From Streptomyces sp. NBRC 110028 (lineage in GTDB: Bacteria; Actinomycetota; Actinomycetes; Streptomycetales; Streptomycetaceae), in assembly GCF_001417735.1 (NCBI RefSeq), contig NZ_BBUZ01000026.1, positions 372,001 through 436,000 on the forward strand: 64,000 bases of DNA, written 5' to 3'. Shown here piece after piece: positions 26,048 to 34,459 of the stretch. Under the pieces are notes generated by a model, which was not told the origin of the DNA, ran no database searches, and saw only the letters and a list, made by a program, of their open reading frames with translations. How positions within the stretch are numbered: the first letter of the stretch is position 1; each line of letters starts with the position of its first letter. The translations under genes and the position numbers were made by a program.

Positions 26048-27820
26048 GTGGACACCGTCGAGACCGACGTACTGGTCGTCGGCAGCGGCCCGGCCGGAGC
26101 CGCGACGGCGCTCGCCCTGAGCACCTACGGCGTGCCCAACATGATGGTCACCCGGTACGGCCGCCTCGCGGACACGCCCCGCGCGCACATCACCAACCAG
26201 CGCACCATGGAGGTGCTGCGCGACCTCGGCGTCGAGGAGCGGGTACGGGACCGGGCCACCCCGCAGCACCTCATGGGGAACACCGTCTTCTGCACCAGCC
26301 TCGCGGGCGAGGAGCTGGGGCGGCTGCGCTCCTGGGGCAACGACCCGCGCGTGCAGGCCGAACACGAACTGGCCGGTCCCAGCCCCCTGTGCGACATGCC
26401 GCAGCACCTCATGGAACCCGTCCTGGTGGACGCCGCCGTCGCCCGGGGCACCGCGCTGCGCTTCGACACCGAGTACCTCGCGCACGAGCAGGACGACGCG
26501 GGCGTGACCGCGACCGTACGGGACCGGCTGCGCGGTGACACCTACCGAGTGCGGGCCCGCTACCTGGTCGGCGCGGACGGCGGGCGCAGCCGCGTCGCCG
26601 AGAACGCCGGGCTGCCCACCGTCGGGCGGATGGGCGTCGCGGGCAGCCTCAACATCGTCTTCGAGGCGGACCTGACCGCCCTCACCGCCCACCGCCCCTC
26701 CACGCTCTACTGGGTGCTCGCCCCCGGCGCCACCGTCGGCGGCATCGGGGCCGGACTGGTGCGCTGCGTACGCCCCTGGACCGAGTGGATGGTGGTGTGG
26801 GGGTACGACCTGGAGGCCGGTCCGCCGGACCTCACCGAGGAGTTCGCGCTGTCGGTGGTGCGCCGCCTGCTCGGCGACGACGAGATCCCGGTCCGTATCA
26901 CCTCGACCTCGGCGTGGACGGTCAACCACCTGTACGCGGAAGACTACGCCGACCGGCGGGTGCTGTGCGCGGGCGACGCCGTCCACCGCCATCCGCCGTC
27001 CAACGGCCTGGGCTCCAACACCTCCATCCAGGACGCGTACAACCTCGCCTGGAAGCTCCGCCACGTCCTCGACGGCACCGCCGCGCCCGCCCTCCTGGAC
27101 ACCTACTCCGCCGAGCGGGCCCCGGTCGGACGGCAGATCGTCGAACGCGCCAACAAGAGCATCGGCGAGACCGCGCCGGTCTTCGAGGCGCTGAACGTGC
27201 TGTCCACCGCCGACCCCGAGCAGATGTGGCGCAACGTCGCCGCCCGCAAGGACGCCACCGCCGAGGCGGAGAAGCAGCGGCGGCGGCTGCGGGAGGCCAT
27301 CGCCGCCAAGGTGTACGAGTTCAACGCGCACGGCGTGGAGATGAACCAGCGGTACGCCTCGGCCGCCGTCGTCCCCGACGGCACCCCCGACCCCGGCTTC
27401 GTCCGCGACCCGGAGCTGTACCACCAGCCCTCCACCCGGCCCGGCGCCAAGCTGCCGCACGCCTGGGTCACCCGCGGCCGTGACCGGCTCTCCACCCTGG
27501 ACCTCGGCGGCCACGGCCGGTTCACCCTCTTCACCGGCATCGGCGGGGACCGGTGGCGGCAGGCGGCCGAGGCCGCGGGCCGCGCACTGGGCATCGAGAT
27601 CGCCACCGTCGTCATCGGGCCCGGTCAGGAGTACGAGGATCCGTACGGCGACTGGGCCGCACTGCGCGAAATCGGCGACGGCGGCGCCCTGCTGGCCCGC
27701 CCCGACAACTACATCGGCTTCCGCCACGCCACGGCCTCGCCGGACGCGGCGGGCTTGCTGACCGGTGCGCTGAGGCAGATCCTCGGACATGCGCGCCCCG
27801 CACATCAGGAGGACCACTGA
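26048..27820 (+). CDS. FAD-dependent phenol/dichlorophenol-type monooxygenase
   Basis: 590-residue class A flavoprotein hydroxylase resembling TfdB-type 2,4-dichlorophenol 6-monooxygenases. Motifs: Rossmann FAD loop VVGSGPAGAATALAL (about residues 10-24), RAHITNQRTMEVLRDLG near 45-61, ADGGRSRVAE (about residue 178), and the second FAD motif CAGDAVHRHPPSNGLGSNTS near 306-325. A thioredoxin-like C-terminal domain follows. Start GTG at 26048, 9 nt after AGGAGAGGAG. It is followed 42 nt later by an intradiol dioxygenase, so it probably hydroxylates a phenol or resorcinol to the ring-cleavage substrate using NAD(P)H and O2. Confidence 0.9.
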   Translation: MDTVETDVLVVGSGPAGAATALALSTYGVPNMMVTRYGRLADTPRAHITNQRTMEVLRDLGVEERVRDRATPQHLMGNTVFCTSLAGEELGRLRSWGNDPRVQAEHELAGPSPLCDMPQHLMEPVLVDAAVARGTALRFDTEYLAHEQDDAGVTATVRDRLRGDTYRVRARYLVGADGGRSRVAENAGLPTVGRMGVAGSLNIVFEADLTALTAHRPSTLYWVLAPGATVGGIGAGLVRCVRPWTEWMVVWGYDLEAGPPDLTEEFALSVVRRLLGDDEIPVRITSTSAWTVNHLYAEDYADRRVLCAGDAVHRHPPSNGLGSNTSIQDAYNLAWKLRHVLDGTAAPALLDTYSAERAPVGRQIVERANKSIGETAPVFEALNVLSTADPEQMWRNVAARKDATAEAEKQRRRLREAIAAKVYEFNAHGVEMNQRYASAAVVPDGTPDPGFVRDPELYHQPSTRPGAKLPHAWVTRGRDRLSTLDLGGHGRFTLFTGIGGDRWRQAAEAAGRALGIEIATVVIGPGQEYEDPYGDWAALREIGDGGALLARPDNYIGFRHATASPDAAGLLTGALRQILGHARPAHQEDH

Positions 27821-27862
27821 CGGTACGCGGCACACCCGGCGTACGAAGCGAAGGGGAGAGGC

Positions 27863-28735
27863 ATGGCCACCGACTTCACCGAGGACACCGCGACCGAAGC
27901 CGTCATCGACAGCTTCGCCGCCACCCCCGACCCGCGGCTGCACACTCTCCTCACCTCCCTGGCCCGACATCTGCACAACTTCGTGCGCGAGACCGAACCG
28001 ACCCCGCAGGAGTGGGAGGCGGCGATCGGCTTCCTCACCGAGACCGGCCGTCACTGCACCGACACCCGGCAGGAATTCATCCTGCTCTCCGATGTCCTCG
28101 GGATCTCCACACTGGTCGAGACGATCAACGGGCGGGGGGCGGAGGGGGCCACCGAACCCACCATTCTCGGCCCCTTCCACCTGACCGGATCGCCGCGCCG
28201 GGACCTCGGTGACACCATCGATCTCGTGGGCACCGGCGAGCCCTGCGTCGTCACCGGCCGGGTGACCGGCACCGACGGCACCCCGCTGCCCGGAGCCGTC
28301 CTCGACGTCTGGCAGGCCAGTGACCAGGGCTTCTACGATGTGCAGCAGCCCGGCGTCCAGCCGGAGGGCAATGGGCGCGGGCTGTTCACCGCCGACGCCG
28401 AGGGCCGCTTCTGGTTCCGCACCTGCGTACCGAGTCCGTACCCCATCCCCACCGACGGACCGGTCGGCGCCCTGCTGCGCGCCACCGGCCGGCATCCGTA
28501 CCGGCCCGCGCACATCCACGTCATCGCCGAGGCCGCCGGGCACGCCACCTTGACCACCCATGTCTTCGTGGCGGGCAGCCCGTATGTGGAGTCCGACGCG
28601 GTGTTCGCCGTCAAACGGAGCCTGGTGCAGGACTTCACCCTGGTCGACGACCCCGACCTCGCCACCCGCTACGGTGTCAGCATCCCTTTTCGTCGCGCCG
28701 ACTTCGACCTCGTACTGTCGCGTGCCGCCTCATGA
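27863..28735 (+). CDS. Intradiol ring-cleavage dioxygenase (hydroxyquinol 1,2-dioxygenase-like)
   Basis: 290-residue Fe(III) dioxygenase. The metal ligands are all visible: Tyr158 (GFYDVQ), Tyr193 (SPYPIPTDGP), His217 and His219 (RPAHIH). An N-terminal helical dimerisation domain (residues 1-100) ends in ATEPTILGPFH. The YPIPTDGPVG loop is characteristic of hydroxyquinol rather than catechol enzymes, giving maleylacetate as product. A GGGGAGAGG site precedes the ATG. It is in an operon with the FAD monooxygenase. A maleylacetate reductase is not in the window. Confidence 0.9.
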   Translation: MATDFTEDTATEAVIDSFAATPDPRLHTLLTSLARHLHNFVRETEPTPQEWEAAIGFLTETGRHCTDTRQEFILLSDVLGISTLVETINGRGAEGATEPTILGPFHLTGSPRRDLGDTIDLVGTGEPCVVTGRVTGTDGTPLPGAVLDVWQASDQGFYDVQQPGVQPEGNGRGLFTADAEGRFWFRTCVPSPYPIPTDGPVGALLRATGRHPYRPAHIHVIAEAAGHATLTTHVFVAGSPYVESDAVFAVKRSLVQDFTLVDDPDLATRYGVSIPFRRADFDLVLSRAAS

Positions 28736-28775
28736 ACGGTGTGCACGAGGCCGAGGCCGTTGGCCGATACAACCG

Positions 28776-28815
28776 CCCCTGATGGGTGACGTCCCCCGGC
28801 GCCCCCATCATGGGG
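28776..28815 (+). terminator. Weak hairpin after the dioxygenase gene
   Basis: CCCCTGATGGG (28776-28786) can pair with CCCATCATGGGG (28804-28815) with one mismatch, across a 17-nt loop. It lies between the dioxygenase and the YceI gene and may attenuate read-through. Confidence 0.35.
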
Positions 28816-28846
28816 AGACCCCGTTACCGAGAGAAACCTTAGAGAG

Positions 28847-29770
28847 ATGACTGCAACACCGTTCGCACTGCTCCGGCGCATGCGAACCAAGCGCCCGAAC
28901 CGTGGATCGGGTCTCCGCCTCCCCATGCCCGTCGGTGCCGGCGCCTTCAGCTGCGAGGTCCTGGATCCCGTCGGCCAGCCGCTGGGCGGTGTCGAGGTCA
29001 CCATCACCGCGACCCGCGGCGCGGGCAAGCAGGCGATCAAGGCCACCACCGACCCCCACGGGCTGTTCGTCGCCACGCTGGAGCCGGGCGAGTACTCGGT
29101 GCTGCTCACCGGCAGCGGCCTGGAGCCCCATCGCCTCACCATCGAGATCAGGGCGGGCGAATGCGCCGACCTCCAGCGCATCCCGATGCAGCCCTCGCAG
29201 CAGCTCGAACTCCCCCCGCCCGGCACCTGGCTGTTCGACCCCCCGCACACCGCCATCCGCTTCATCGCCCGCCACGTCGGCATGGCCAACGTGCACGGCC
29301 GCTTCACCCGCTTCCGCGGCGGCATCCATGTCGCCGAGCGCATCGAGGACTCCCGCATCGAGGTGCTCATCGACGCCTCCAGCATCTCCACCGGCAACAA
29401 CACCCGGGACAACCACCTGCGCTCGGCCGACTTCCTCGACGTCGAGAACTACCCGGACATCCACTTCGTCAGCAACCGCTTCACCTGGCGCAGCGGCCCG
29501 AAGTGGAACATCCAGGGTCCCCTGACGATGCACGGCGTCAGCCGCTCCGTCACCCTCGACACCACCTACCTCGGCGCGGTCAACGGCGGATACGACCAGG
29601 AACTGCGCTGCGCGGCCCGCGCCACCGCCGAACTCCACCGCGAGGACTACACGCTGAACTGGCGCAACATGCTCGCCCGCGGCATCGCGGTCGTCGGACC
29701 GACGGTCAAGCTGGAACTCGACATCCAGGCGATGTACCGCAACCACGAAACCCCGACCCCGCCGGAGTAA
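28847..29770 (+). CDS. YceI-family protein with N-terminal carboxypeptidase-regulatory-like domain
   Basis: 307-residue protein. Residues 30-105 form a small beta-sandwich of the carboxypeptidase regulatory type (VLDPVGQPLGGVEVTIT to GEYSVLLTGSGLEP), followed by a YceI lipocalin-like domain (about 118-300; HTAIRFIARHVGMANVHG, HLRSADFLDVENYPDIHF). YceI proteins bind polyprenoid or amphiphilic ligands. No signal peptide is evident despite many homologues being secreted. Start ATG at 28847 with AGAGAG adjacent. It could share a transcript with the aromatic genes, but a hairpin and 111 nt separate them. Confidence 0.88.
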   Translation: MTATPFALLRRMRTKRPNRGSGLRLPMPVGAGAFSCEVLDPVGQPLGGVEVTITATRGAGKQAIKATTDPHGLFVATLEPGEYSVLLTGSGLEPHRLTIEIRAGECADLQRIPMQPSQQLELPPPGTWLFDPPHTAIRFIARHVGMANVHGRFTRFRGGIHVAERIEDSRIEVLIDASSISTGNNTRDNHLRSADFLDVENYPDIHFVSNRFTWRSGPKWNIQGPLTMHGVSRSVTLDTTYLGAVNGGYDQELRCAARATAELHREDYTLNWRNMLARGIAVVGPTVKLELDIQAMYRNHETPTPPE

Positions 29771-29791
29771 CCGCACACCGGCCATCACACC

Positions 29792-29820
29792 ACGGGGCGC
29801 GCCACCGCGGCGCGCCCCGT
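29792..29820 (+). terminator. Terminator of the YceI gene
   Basis: Perfect 12-bp inverted repeat ACGGGGCGCGCC / GGCGCGCCCCGT with a 5-nt loop, starting 22 nt after the stop. No U-tract follows, as is usual for actinomycete terminators. Confidence 0.75.
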
Positions 29821-29827
29821 CGCCGTG

Positions 29828-30103
29828 TCACCGGTGGAAGACGGCGACCCCGCCGTGATGCGAGCACGCGCCCTGATGGTGTGCGGCGTACGAAAGCGTC
29901 CCGTCCTCACCTCGCCGTGGCCCCGCTCCCCGCCCCGGAAGACGAACCCCCGGCTCGGCCGTGACAGTCTTCGTGACGGTCGGCGTCGGCTCGGCCTTGA
30001 GCTTGGTCTGGGCGGGCTTCGCGGTGACCGTCACCGTCACCGTGGGTGCGGGCTTGGCCCGGCCTGCCGCCTTGGTATCCTCCCCATCCGCCCCGCCCGA
30101 TCA
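29828..30103 (-). pseudogene. DUF3761-like remnant
   Basis: An open frame on the minus strand ends in GTLSYAAHHQGACSHHGGVAVF, the C-terminal signature of DUF3761 secreted proteins, after a Thr/Val/Pro-rich stretch (TVTVTAKPAQTKLKAEPTP region) typical of a linker. No signal peptide or good start lies in this frame: it is closed by a TGA at 30101-30103 and only a GTG at 30040 could start it. A plausible N-terminus (MKRMIGRG...) is in a different frame at about 30114, suggesting a frameshifted gene. The 461-bp space between YceI and the peroxidase is otherwise without genes. Confidence 0.45.
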
Positions 30104-30231
30104 TCCGCTTCATGTCCCGGCCTGCAGCCGGATCACCCAGCAGTGAGCCGGCGTCGATCCACGCCGGGACGTGGTGGCGCCCGCAGGGCATAGATTGGGC
30201 GCATCTTCTGACGACGAAGGTGGTATCCGCG

Positions 30232-30720
30232 ATGAGTCTGTACGACATTCCCCTGCGCACCCTGTCCGGCGAGCCGACCACCCTCGGCGCGCATCAGGGT
30301 GCCGCGGTGCTGGTGGTCAACGTGGCGTCCAAGTGCGGGCTGACGCCGCAGTACGAGGGGCTGGAACGGTTGCAGCAGCGGTACGCCGGGCGCGGCTTCA
30401 CCGTGCTGGGGGTCCCGTGCAACCAGTTCGCGGGGCAGGAGCCGGGGACGGCGGAGGAGATCGAGACGTTCTGCTCGACCACGTACGGTGTCTCCTTCCC
30501 GCTGCTGGAGAAGACGGACGTCAACGGCGAGCAGCGGCATCCGCTCTACGCCGAGCTGACCCGGACGCCGGACGCGGCGGGGGAGGCCGGGGACGTGCAG
30601 TGGAACTTCGAGAAGTTCCTGGTCTCGCCGCAGGGCGAGGTGGCCGGCCGGTTCCGGCCGCGGACCGAGCCGGAGGCGGCGGAGGTCGTCGAGGCGATCG
30701 AGGCCCAGCTGCCGCGCTGA
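30232..30720 (+). CDS. Glutathione peroxidase-family protein (thioredoxin-dependent type)
   Basis: 162-residue peroxidase. Peroxidatic Cys35 in NVASKCGLTPQY (residues 30-41); catalytic partners Gln in CNQFAGQEPG (about 66-75) and Trp-Asn in VQWNFEKFL (about 124-132). Cys replaces the selenocysteine of animal enzymes, and such bacterial proteins normally use thioredoxin. Reduces peroxides in the cytoplasm. ATG at 30232 has AAGGTGG 8 nt upstream. Monocistronic, with a strong hairpin right after it. Confidence 0.94.
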   Translation: MSLYDIPLRTLSGEPTTLGAHQGAAVLVVNVASKCGLTPQYEGLERLQQRYAGRGFTVLGVPCNQFAGQEPGTAEEIETFCSTTYGVSFPLLEKTDVNGEQRHPLYAELTRTPDAAGEAGDVQWNFEKFLVSPQGEVAGRFRPRTEPEAAEVVEAIEAQLPR

Positions 30721-30733
30721 CCGGGAGAGGCCA

Positions 30734-30781
30734 CCGGCCGGCGCCCTCTGCGACGCTCGCGCGTCGTCGGGCGCCGGCCGG
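30734..30781. terminator. Bidirectional terminator between peroxidase and GH9 genes
   Basis: Perfect 13-bp inverted repeat CCGGCCGGCGCCC (30734-30746) / GGGCGCCGGCCGG (30769-30781) with an inner CGACG/CGTCG stem (30751-30766). It lies between two convergent genes. Confidence 0.8.
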
Positions 30782-30798
30782 CGGCTCACCAATGGCGC

Positions 30799-32589
30799 TC
30801 AGCGTTCGGCGGCGAACGCGGCCAGCCAGGCCAGCGGGGCGTTCCAGTTGATGGCCACCTCGTTGGTGGAGTACGAGCCGATGTCGTCGATGTAGCACTT
30901 CGCGGGCGCGCACCCGGCCAGCTTCTCCTGGGCCACCGGGTCCTGCAGTGCCGCGTTCGGGCCGCCCGCGAAGGAGCCCGCGGGCGGGTGCGGGAGGGAG
31001 GCGTCGTACTGGTGGGCCCAGAAGCGGTGGTGCTGGTTGAGGGAGGTGTGGTCGCCGTAGCCGGTGACGTAGGACTGACCGAGGGCGTTGCGGCCGAGCA
31101 GGTAGTCCAGGGCCTCCAGCGCCCCGGTGCGGTAGCGCGGTCGCTTGGTGAGTTCGTAGGCGATGGCGATGACGCTCGCGTTGTTGGCCACCTGGCTGTT
31201 GGAGCCCCAGACGTAGCCGTCGGTGGGCAGGGGGACGGCGTATCCCTGGCGGCTCATGGTGGCCAGGTGGCCGTCGGCGGCGGTGACCACGGAGGCGCGG
31301 ACGCGGGCGAGGTCGGTGGCGGGCAGCTTGTTCGGGACGGTGGCCAGGGTGATGCGGCCGAGGGCGGCGGTATCGGCCCAGCCGAACCCGCCCGGGGTGA
31401 ACACGCCGTCGGCGGTGTGGAAGGGCGAGGAGGTCACCGCGTCCCGGTACTGGCTCTCCTCGGTGGTGGCGTACAGCTCGGCGGCCGCCCAGTAGAACTC
31501 GTCGCCGACCCGGGTGTCCCCGTAGGCGCCGCCGCCGGTGCTGTCGGAGTCCGGTGCGAGCAGGCCGGGGTGGGCCTGGGCGGCGGTCCAGGCGCGGCGC
31601 GCCGAGGTGAGGCAGCGGGCGGCGAAGGCCGCGTCGTAGGGCGCGTAGACGCGTGCGCACTGCGCCGCGGCGGCCGCCAGGTTGAGGGTGGCGGCGGTGG
31701 ACGGCGGGTGGAGTTCACGCGGCTGGGAGTCCTGTTCGGGGCGGGTCGGCAGGCCGGTCCAGGCCGCGTCGTGCACCTTGTGGAAGGCCATGCCCGCGAG
31801 CGGCTTCCCCTCCGGGATCTGCATCCGCATCAGGAACTCCAGCTCCCAGCGCGCCTCGTCGAGGACGTCGGGCACCTTGTTGCCCCGCTCCGGTACGCGC
31901 AGGGTGGAGTCGCCGAGCGCCGCGGAGTGGCCGGTCCGCTTGGCGCGCTCGAAGGAGTTCACCAGCTGCCAGGTCGCGATGCCCCCGTTGACCACGTATT
32001 TGCCCTGGTCACCGGCGTCGTACCAGCCGCCGCGGACATCTCGCGCGTAGTCGCACACCCCGGGCTGGCAGGGCACGCTGGTGTCGCCCGTGTTGGGCGC
32101 GACACCCAGGTGCCCGGCCGGGCGCGCGTACGCCGCGCCGGCGAGCCGGGCCTCGATGGGGGTGCCGCTGCGCTGCTGGTAGAAGAAGGACATCGCGTCC
32201 GCGCGCAGCCCGTCGTACAGGCCCGCGCGGATGTCGAACGGATCGCTGGTCCGCCCGTCAACGGTGAGGGTGTAGCCCGTGCCGGTCCCCCGGTACGAGG
32301 AGAAGTCCACCAGCTGGGTGGAGTCGCCGGAGGCGGCGTCGGCGCCGCCCGCGGTGGTGGTGCCGGAGGCGGCCGTCGCGCCGGAGGCGTCGCGCAGCTG
32401 CCAGGGCAGGGCGGTGGTGCTCGCGCTGACGACGGTGGCGCGTTTGGGGCCGTCCGGCAGATAGCCGAGCTGGTTGACGTGGACGGCCGAGGGCGCGGCC
32501 ACGGCCGCCTGGGTGGTGGGCGCGGCGGCGAACAGCAGCGCTCCGGCCAGCAGGGCGGCGGCGGTGCGTGGGAGGGGGGACTTGGGCAT
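30799..32589 (-). CDS. Secreted family 9 glycoside hydrolase (endoglucanase)
   Basis: 596-residue exported cellulase. Signal peptide residues 1-32 (ends TQAAVAAPS), an Ig-like CelD_N domain (about 35-118; VNQLGYLPDGPKRATV), and a GH9 catalytic domain. Catalytic Asp residues lie in GGWYDAGDQGKYVVN (about residue 190-195), and the general acid Glu in YSTNEVAINWN (near residue 577). No cellulose-binding module is attached, unlike many homologues. Follows the GH5 gene by 23 nt, so both fall under the CebR operator at 33731. Hydrolyses beta-1,4-glucan outside the cell. Confidence 0.93.
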   Translation of the reverse strand: MPKSPLPRTAAALLAGALLFAAAPTTQAAVAAPSAVHVNQLGYLPDGPKRATVVSASTTALPWQLRDASGATAASGTTTAGGADAASGDSTQLVDFSSYRGTGTGYTLTVDGRTSDPFDIRAGLYDGLRADAMSFFYQQRSGTPIEARLAGAAYARPAGHLGVAPNTGDTSVPCQPGVCDYARDVRGGWYDAGDQGKYVVNGGIATWQLVNSFERAKRTGHSAALGDSTLRVPERGNKVPDVLDEARWELEFLMRMQIPEGKPLAGMAFHKVHDAAWTGLPTRPEQDSQPRELHPPSTAATLNLAAAAAQCARVYAPYDAAFAARCLTSARRAWTAAQAHPGLLAPDSDSTGGGAYGDTRVGDEFYWAAAELYATTEESQYRDAVTSSPFHTADGVFTPGGFGWADTAALGRITLATVPNKLPATDLARVRASVVTAADGHLATMSRQGYAVPLPTDGYVWGSNSQVANNASVIAIAYELTKRPRYRTGALEALDYLLGRNALGQSYVTGYGDHTSLNQHHRFWAHQYDASLPHPPAGSFAGGPNAALQDPVAQEKLAGCAPAKCYIDDIGSYSTNEVAINWNAPLAWLAAFAAER

Positions 32590-32612
32590 GGTGGAGGCCC
32601 TTCTGTCGGGGG

Positions 32613-33650
32613 CTAGGAGCGGTAGACCGTGGCTTCTCTGGACGTCGAGCCGATGCCGTTCGCACCGTTGAAGATTCGCTGTCCCCAGCCGGTGAGCGCC
32701 GCGGCGTTGAATCCGGTGGCCATGTCCAGGTATTCGACACCGCCGCTGTTGCCGCTCCAGGACCAGCCCAGATAGCCGACGCCGAGCTCCTGGGCGTGTC
32801 CCATGATGGCGTCCTCATCGGGGTTGCCGTCGGAGTGGTTATGGCCGAACTCGCCCACGACGAGGGGTAATTGGGCGTTCACGAAGCGGGTGAGGTAGTC
32901 CTTGACCTCGGCGGCGGTGTCGAAGACCCCGTACATGTGGACGGAGAACACGGTGTTGCGGTCCGGGTCGGCGGCCAGGACCGAAGCCGCGTTGTCGCGC
33001 ATGGTGAAGCCCCAGTCCTGGCCCCAGTTGGGGGCGTCGGCCATCAGGGCGTGATGGATTCCGGCGGTGCGCAGCTTCCGGATGGCGGCCTTGGTGTCGG
33101 CGGTCCACGCGGTGGCGCCTGTGTTGCCGTACGGCTCGTTGCCGAGGTTGACGACGACGTAGCTCTCCTGGCCCGCGAGCGCGGAGCGCACGCTGATCCA
33201 GTAGTCGGCGGCGCGGGAGAGGGTGATGGCGCCGCCCTGCTCGCCGTAGCCGGTGGTGTCATGGGCTTCGAGCACGCAGATGAGCCGGGCGCGCTTGCAC
33301 TGCGCGACGACGTTCGCCACATCGGCGGTGTCGTTCTTGGCCCAGCGGTCCCCGGTGGACAGCACCACTCGCACGGTGTTGGCGCCCAGCGCCTTGATGT
33401 CCGAGAGGGCCTGGGGGGTCCGGGAGGCGTACCAGGTGTGGGCGTGGTTGACGCCGCGCATGACGAAGGGGCTGCCGTTGCCTTCGACCAGCTTGCCGCC
33501 CGCGACGTGCAATCCGCCCGCGACGGGTAATGCGCCGGCGGCACGGGCGGGTGGCGCGAGGGAGGGCAGGGACAGCAGCAGGGCGGCGAGGGCGGCGAAC
33601 ACGACGGCCACGACGCGGGGGGTGGCACCGCCGGGGGCGGTCTTACGCAT
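32613..33650 (-). CDS. Secreted family 5 glycoside hydrolase (GH5_8-type beta-mannanase)
   Basis: 345-residue secreted enzyme. Signal peptide about residues 1-38 (ARAAGA), then a TIM barrel with acid/base Glu172 (NLGNEPYGN) and nucleophile Glu267 (LPLVVGEFGHNHSDG). The substrate-site blocks MRGVNHAHTWY (64-74), EAHDTTGYGE and APNWGQDWGF are typical of the GH5_8 mannanases of Streptomyces rather than GH5 cellulases. First gene of a two-gene operon with the GH9 cellulase, with a CebR box 81 bp upstream. No carbohydrate-binding module. Confidence 0.9.
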   Translation of the reverse strand: MRKTAPGGATPRVVAVVFAALAALLLSLPSLAPPARAAGALPVAGGLHVAGGKLVEGNGSPFVMRGVNHAHTWYASRTPQALSDIKALGANTVRVVLSTGDRWAKNDTADVANVVAQCKRARLICVLEAHDTTGYGEQGGAITLSRAADYWISVRSALAGQESYVVVNLGNEPYGNTGATAWTADTKAAIRKLRTAGIHHALMADAPNWGQDWGFTMRDNAASVLAADPDRNTVFSVHMYGVFDTAAEVKDYLTRFVNAQLPLVVGEFGHNHSDGNPDEDAIMGHAQELGVGYLGWSWSGNSGGVEYLDMATGFNAAALTGWGQRIFNGANGIGSTSREATVYRS

Positions 33651-33730
33651 GGGCGACTCCTGGTGGGGGAGCGGTCGGGCCCGAGGATTGCCCCGAGCAT
33701 GACAACAATGTCCGGAAACGGTGAACGGCT

Positions 33731-33744
33731 TGGGAGCGCTCCCA
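33731..33744. promoter_or_regulatory. CebR operator
   Basis: Perfect palindrome TGGGAGCGCTCCCA, the established binding site of the cellobiose-responsive LacI-type repressor CebR in Streptomyces. It lies 81 bp upstream of the mannanase start and predicts induction of the GH5-GH9 operon by cello-oligosaccharides. Confidence 0.92.
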
Positions 33745-33860
33745 AGTTATTAGCCAGGGCGCCGCGGCGCGTCAAGGGCTGGGGGCCGAACGGGCGTACC
33801 GGCCCACTGCGGTGTCCGCCCGTCTGTCACATCCGCCGCGGCCCGTACGTCAGTGTTCTG

Positions 33861-34115
33861 ATGACAACCGACGACGAGAGAGGCCCGATGGGCGGAAACG
33901 CGTTCCTGGCGGAGAACTTCGAGGCACACCGCGGCCATCTGAGGGCGGTGGCCTACCGCATGCTGGGCTCGCTCAGCGAGGCCGACGACGCCGTTCAGGA
34001 GGCCTGGCTGCGGCTCAGCCGCTCCGACACCGGCGAGGTGACGAACCTGGGCGGATGGCTGACGACGGTCGTCGGCCGGGTGTGCCTCGACATGCTGCGA
34101 ACTGTTCGTCAGTGA
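33861..34115 (+). pseudogene. Truncated ECF (SigJ/ECF41-like) sigma factor
   Basis: Only the sigma-2 region remains: LAENFEAHRGHLRAVAYRMLGSLSEADDAVQEAW is the signature (residues about 15-48), then GGWLTTVVGRVCLDMLR, after which homology stops at about 34098 and the frame closes at 34115. Region 4 and the C-terminal SnoaL-like extension expected for ECF41 are absent. A transposase remnant on the opposite strand begins at the break. Start may be ATG 33861 or 33888 (GAGAGAGG upstream of the latter). Very probably non-functional. Confidence 0.82.
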
Positions 34116-34227
34116 ACAGAACACCCAGCTCATCCCGGACCCGGATCGCCAGACTGCCCTTGGGGAAGGCTGCGCGCGCCACCCCCACCGTCTCCACCGG
34201 AACTTCCCCCGGCTCCTGTGGCTGCAT
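34103..34227 (-). mobile_element. 5' remnant of an IS1182-like transposase
   Basis: About 41 codons of a transposase N-terminus: ATG at 34227, then VARAAFPKGSLAIRVRDELG and VLFTDEQFA, the region preceding the SP-x-RLALVTVLQ block in IS1182-type transposases. The rest is missing, and the left end joins directly to the interrupted sigma-factor gene near 34100, where CTGTTC/GAACAG forms a small inverted repeat (34102-34119). Confidence 0.7.
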
Positions 34228-34254
34228 CGACACCGACACCCTCCCCAAACGACA

Positions 34255-34297
34255 ACGTCGGCCTTCAAGACCACAACCAGGTCTTGAAGGCCGACGT
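34255..34297. repeat. Perfect 18-bp inverted repeat upstream of the transposase remnant
   Basis: ACGTCGGCCTTCAAGACC (34255-34272) and its reverse complement (34280-34297) flank a 7-nt loop. It lies 28 bp upstream of the remnant transposase start. IS elements often carry such a hairpin to block read-through into the transposase, so it is probably part of the element's left-over leader. Confidence 0.7.
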
Positions 34298-34459
34298 CAC
34301 GCAGGGAGCCGGATTCGCCAACAGCATCTCCTTGGGTCCGGCCCTTCGTGTCACCGGGGGACCGCGCATGCCGGACCCATGCCGCGGACGAGTCCGACGA
34401 GATCCGACGGGTCCGCCGGCACGGACGCCGGGGCCGCCCGGCACCCGCACCGGGCCGTG

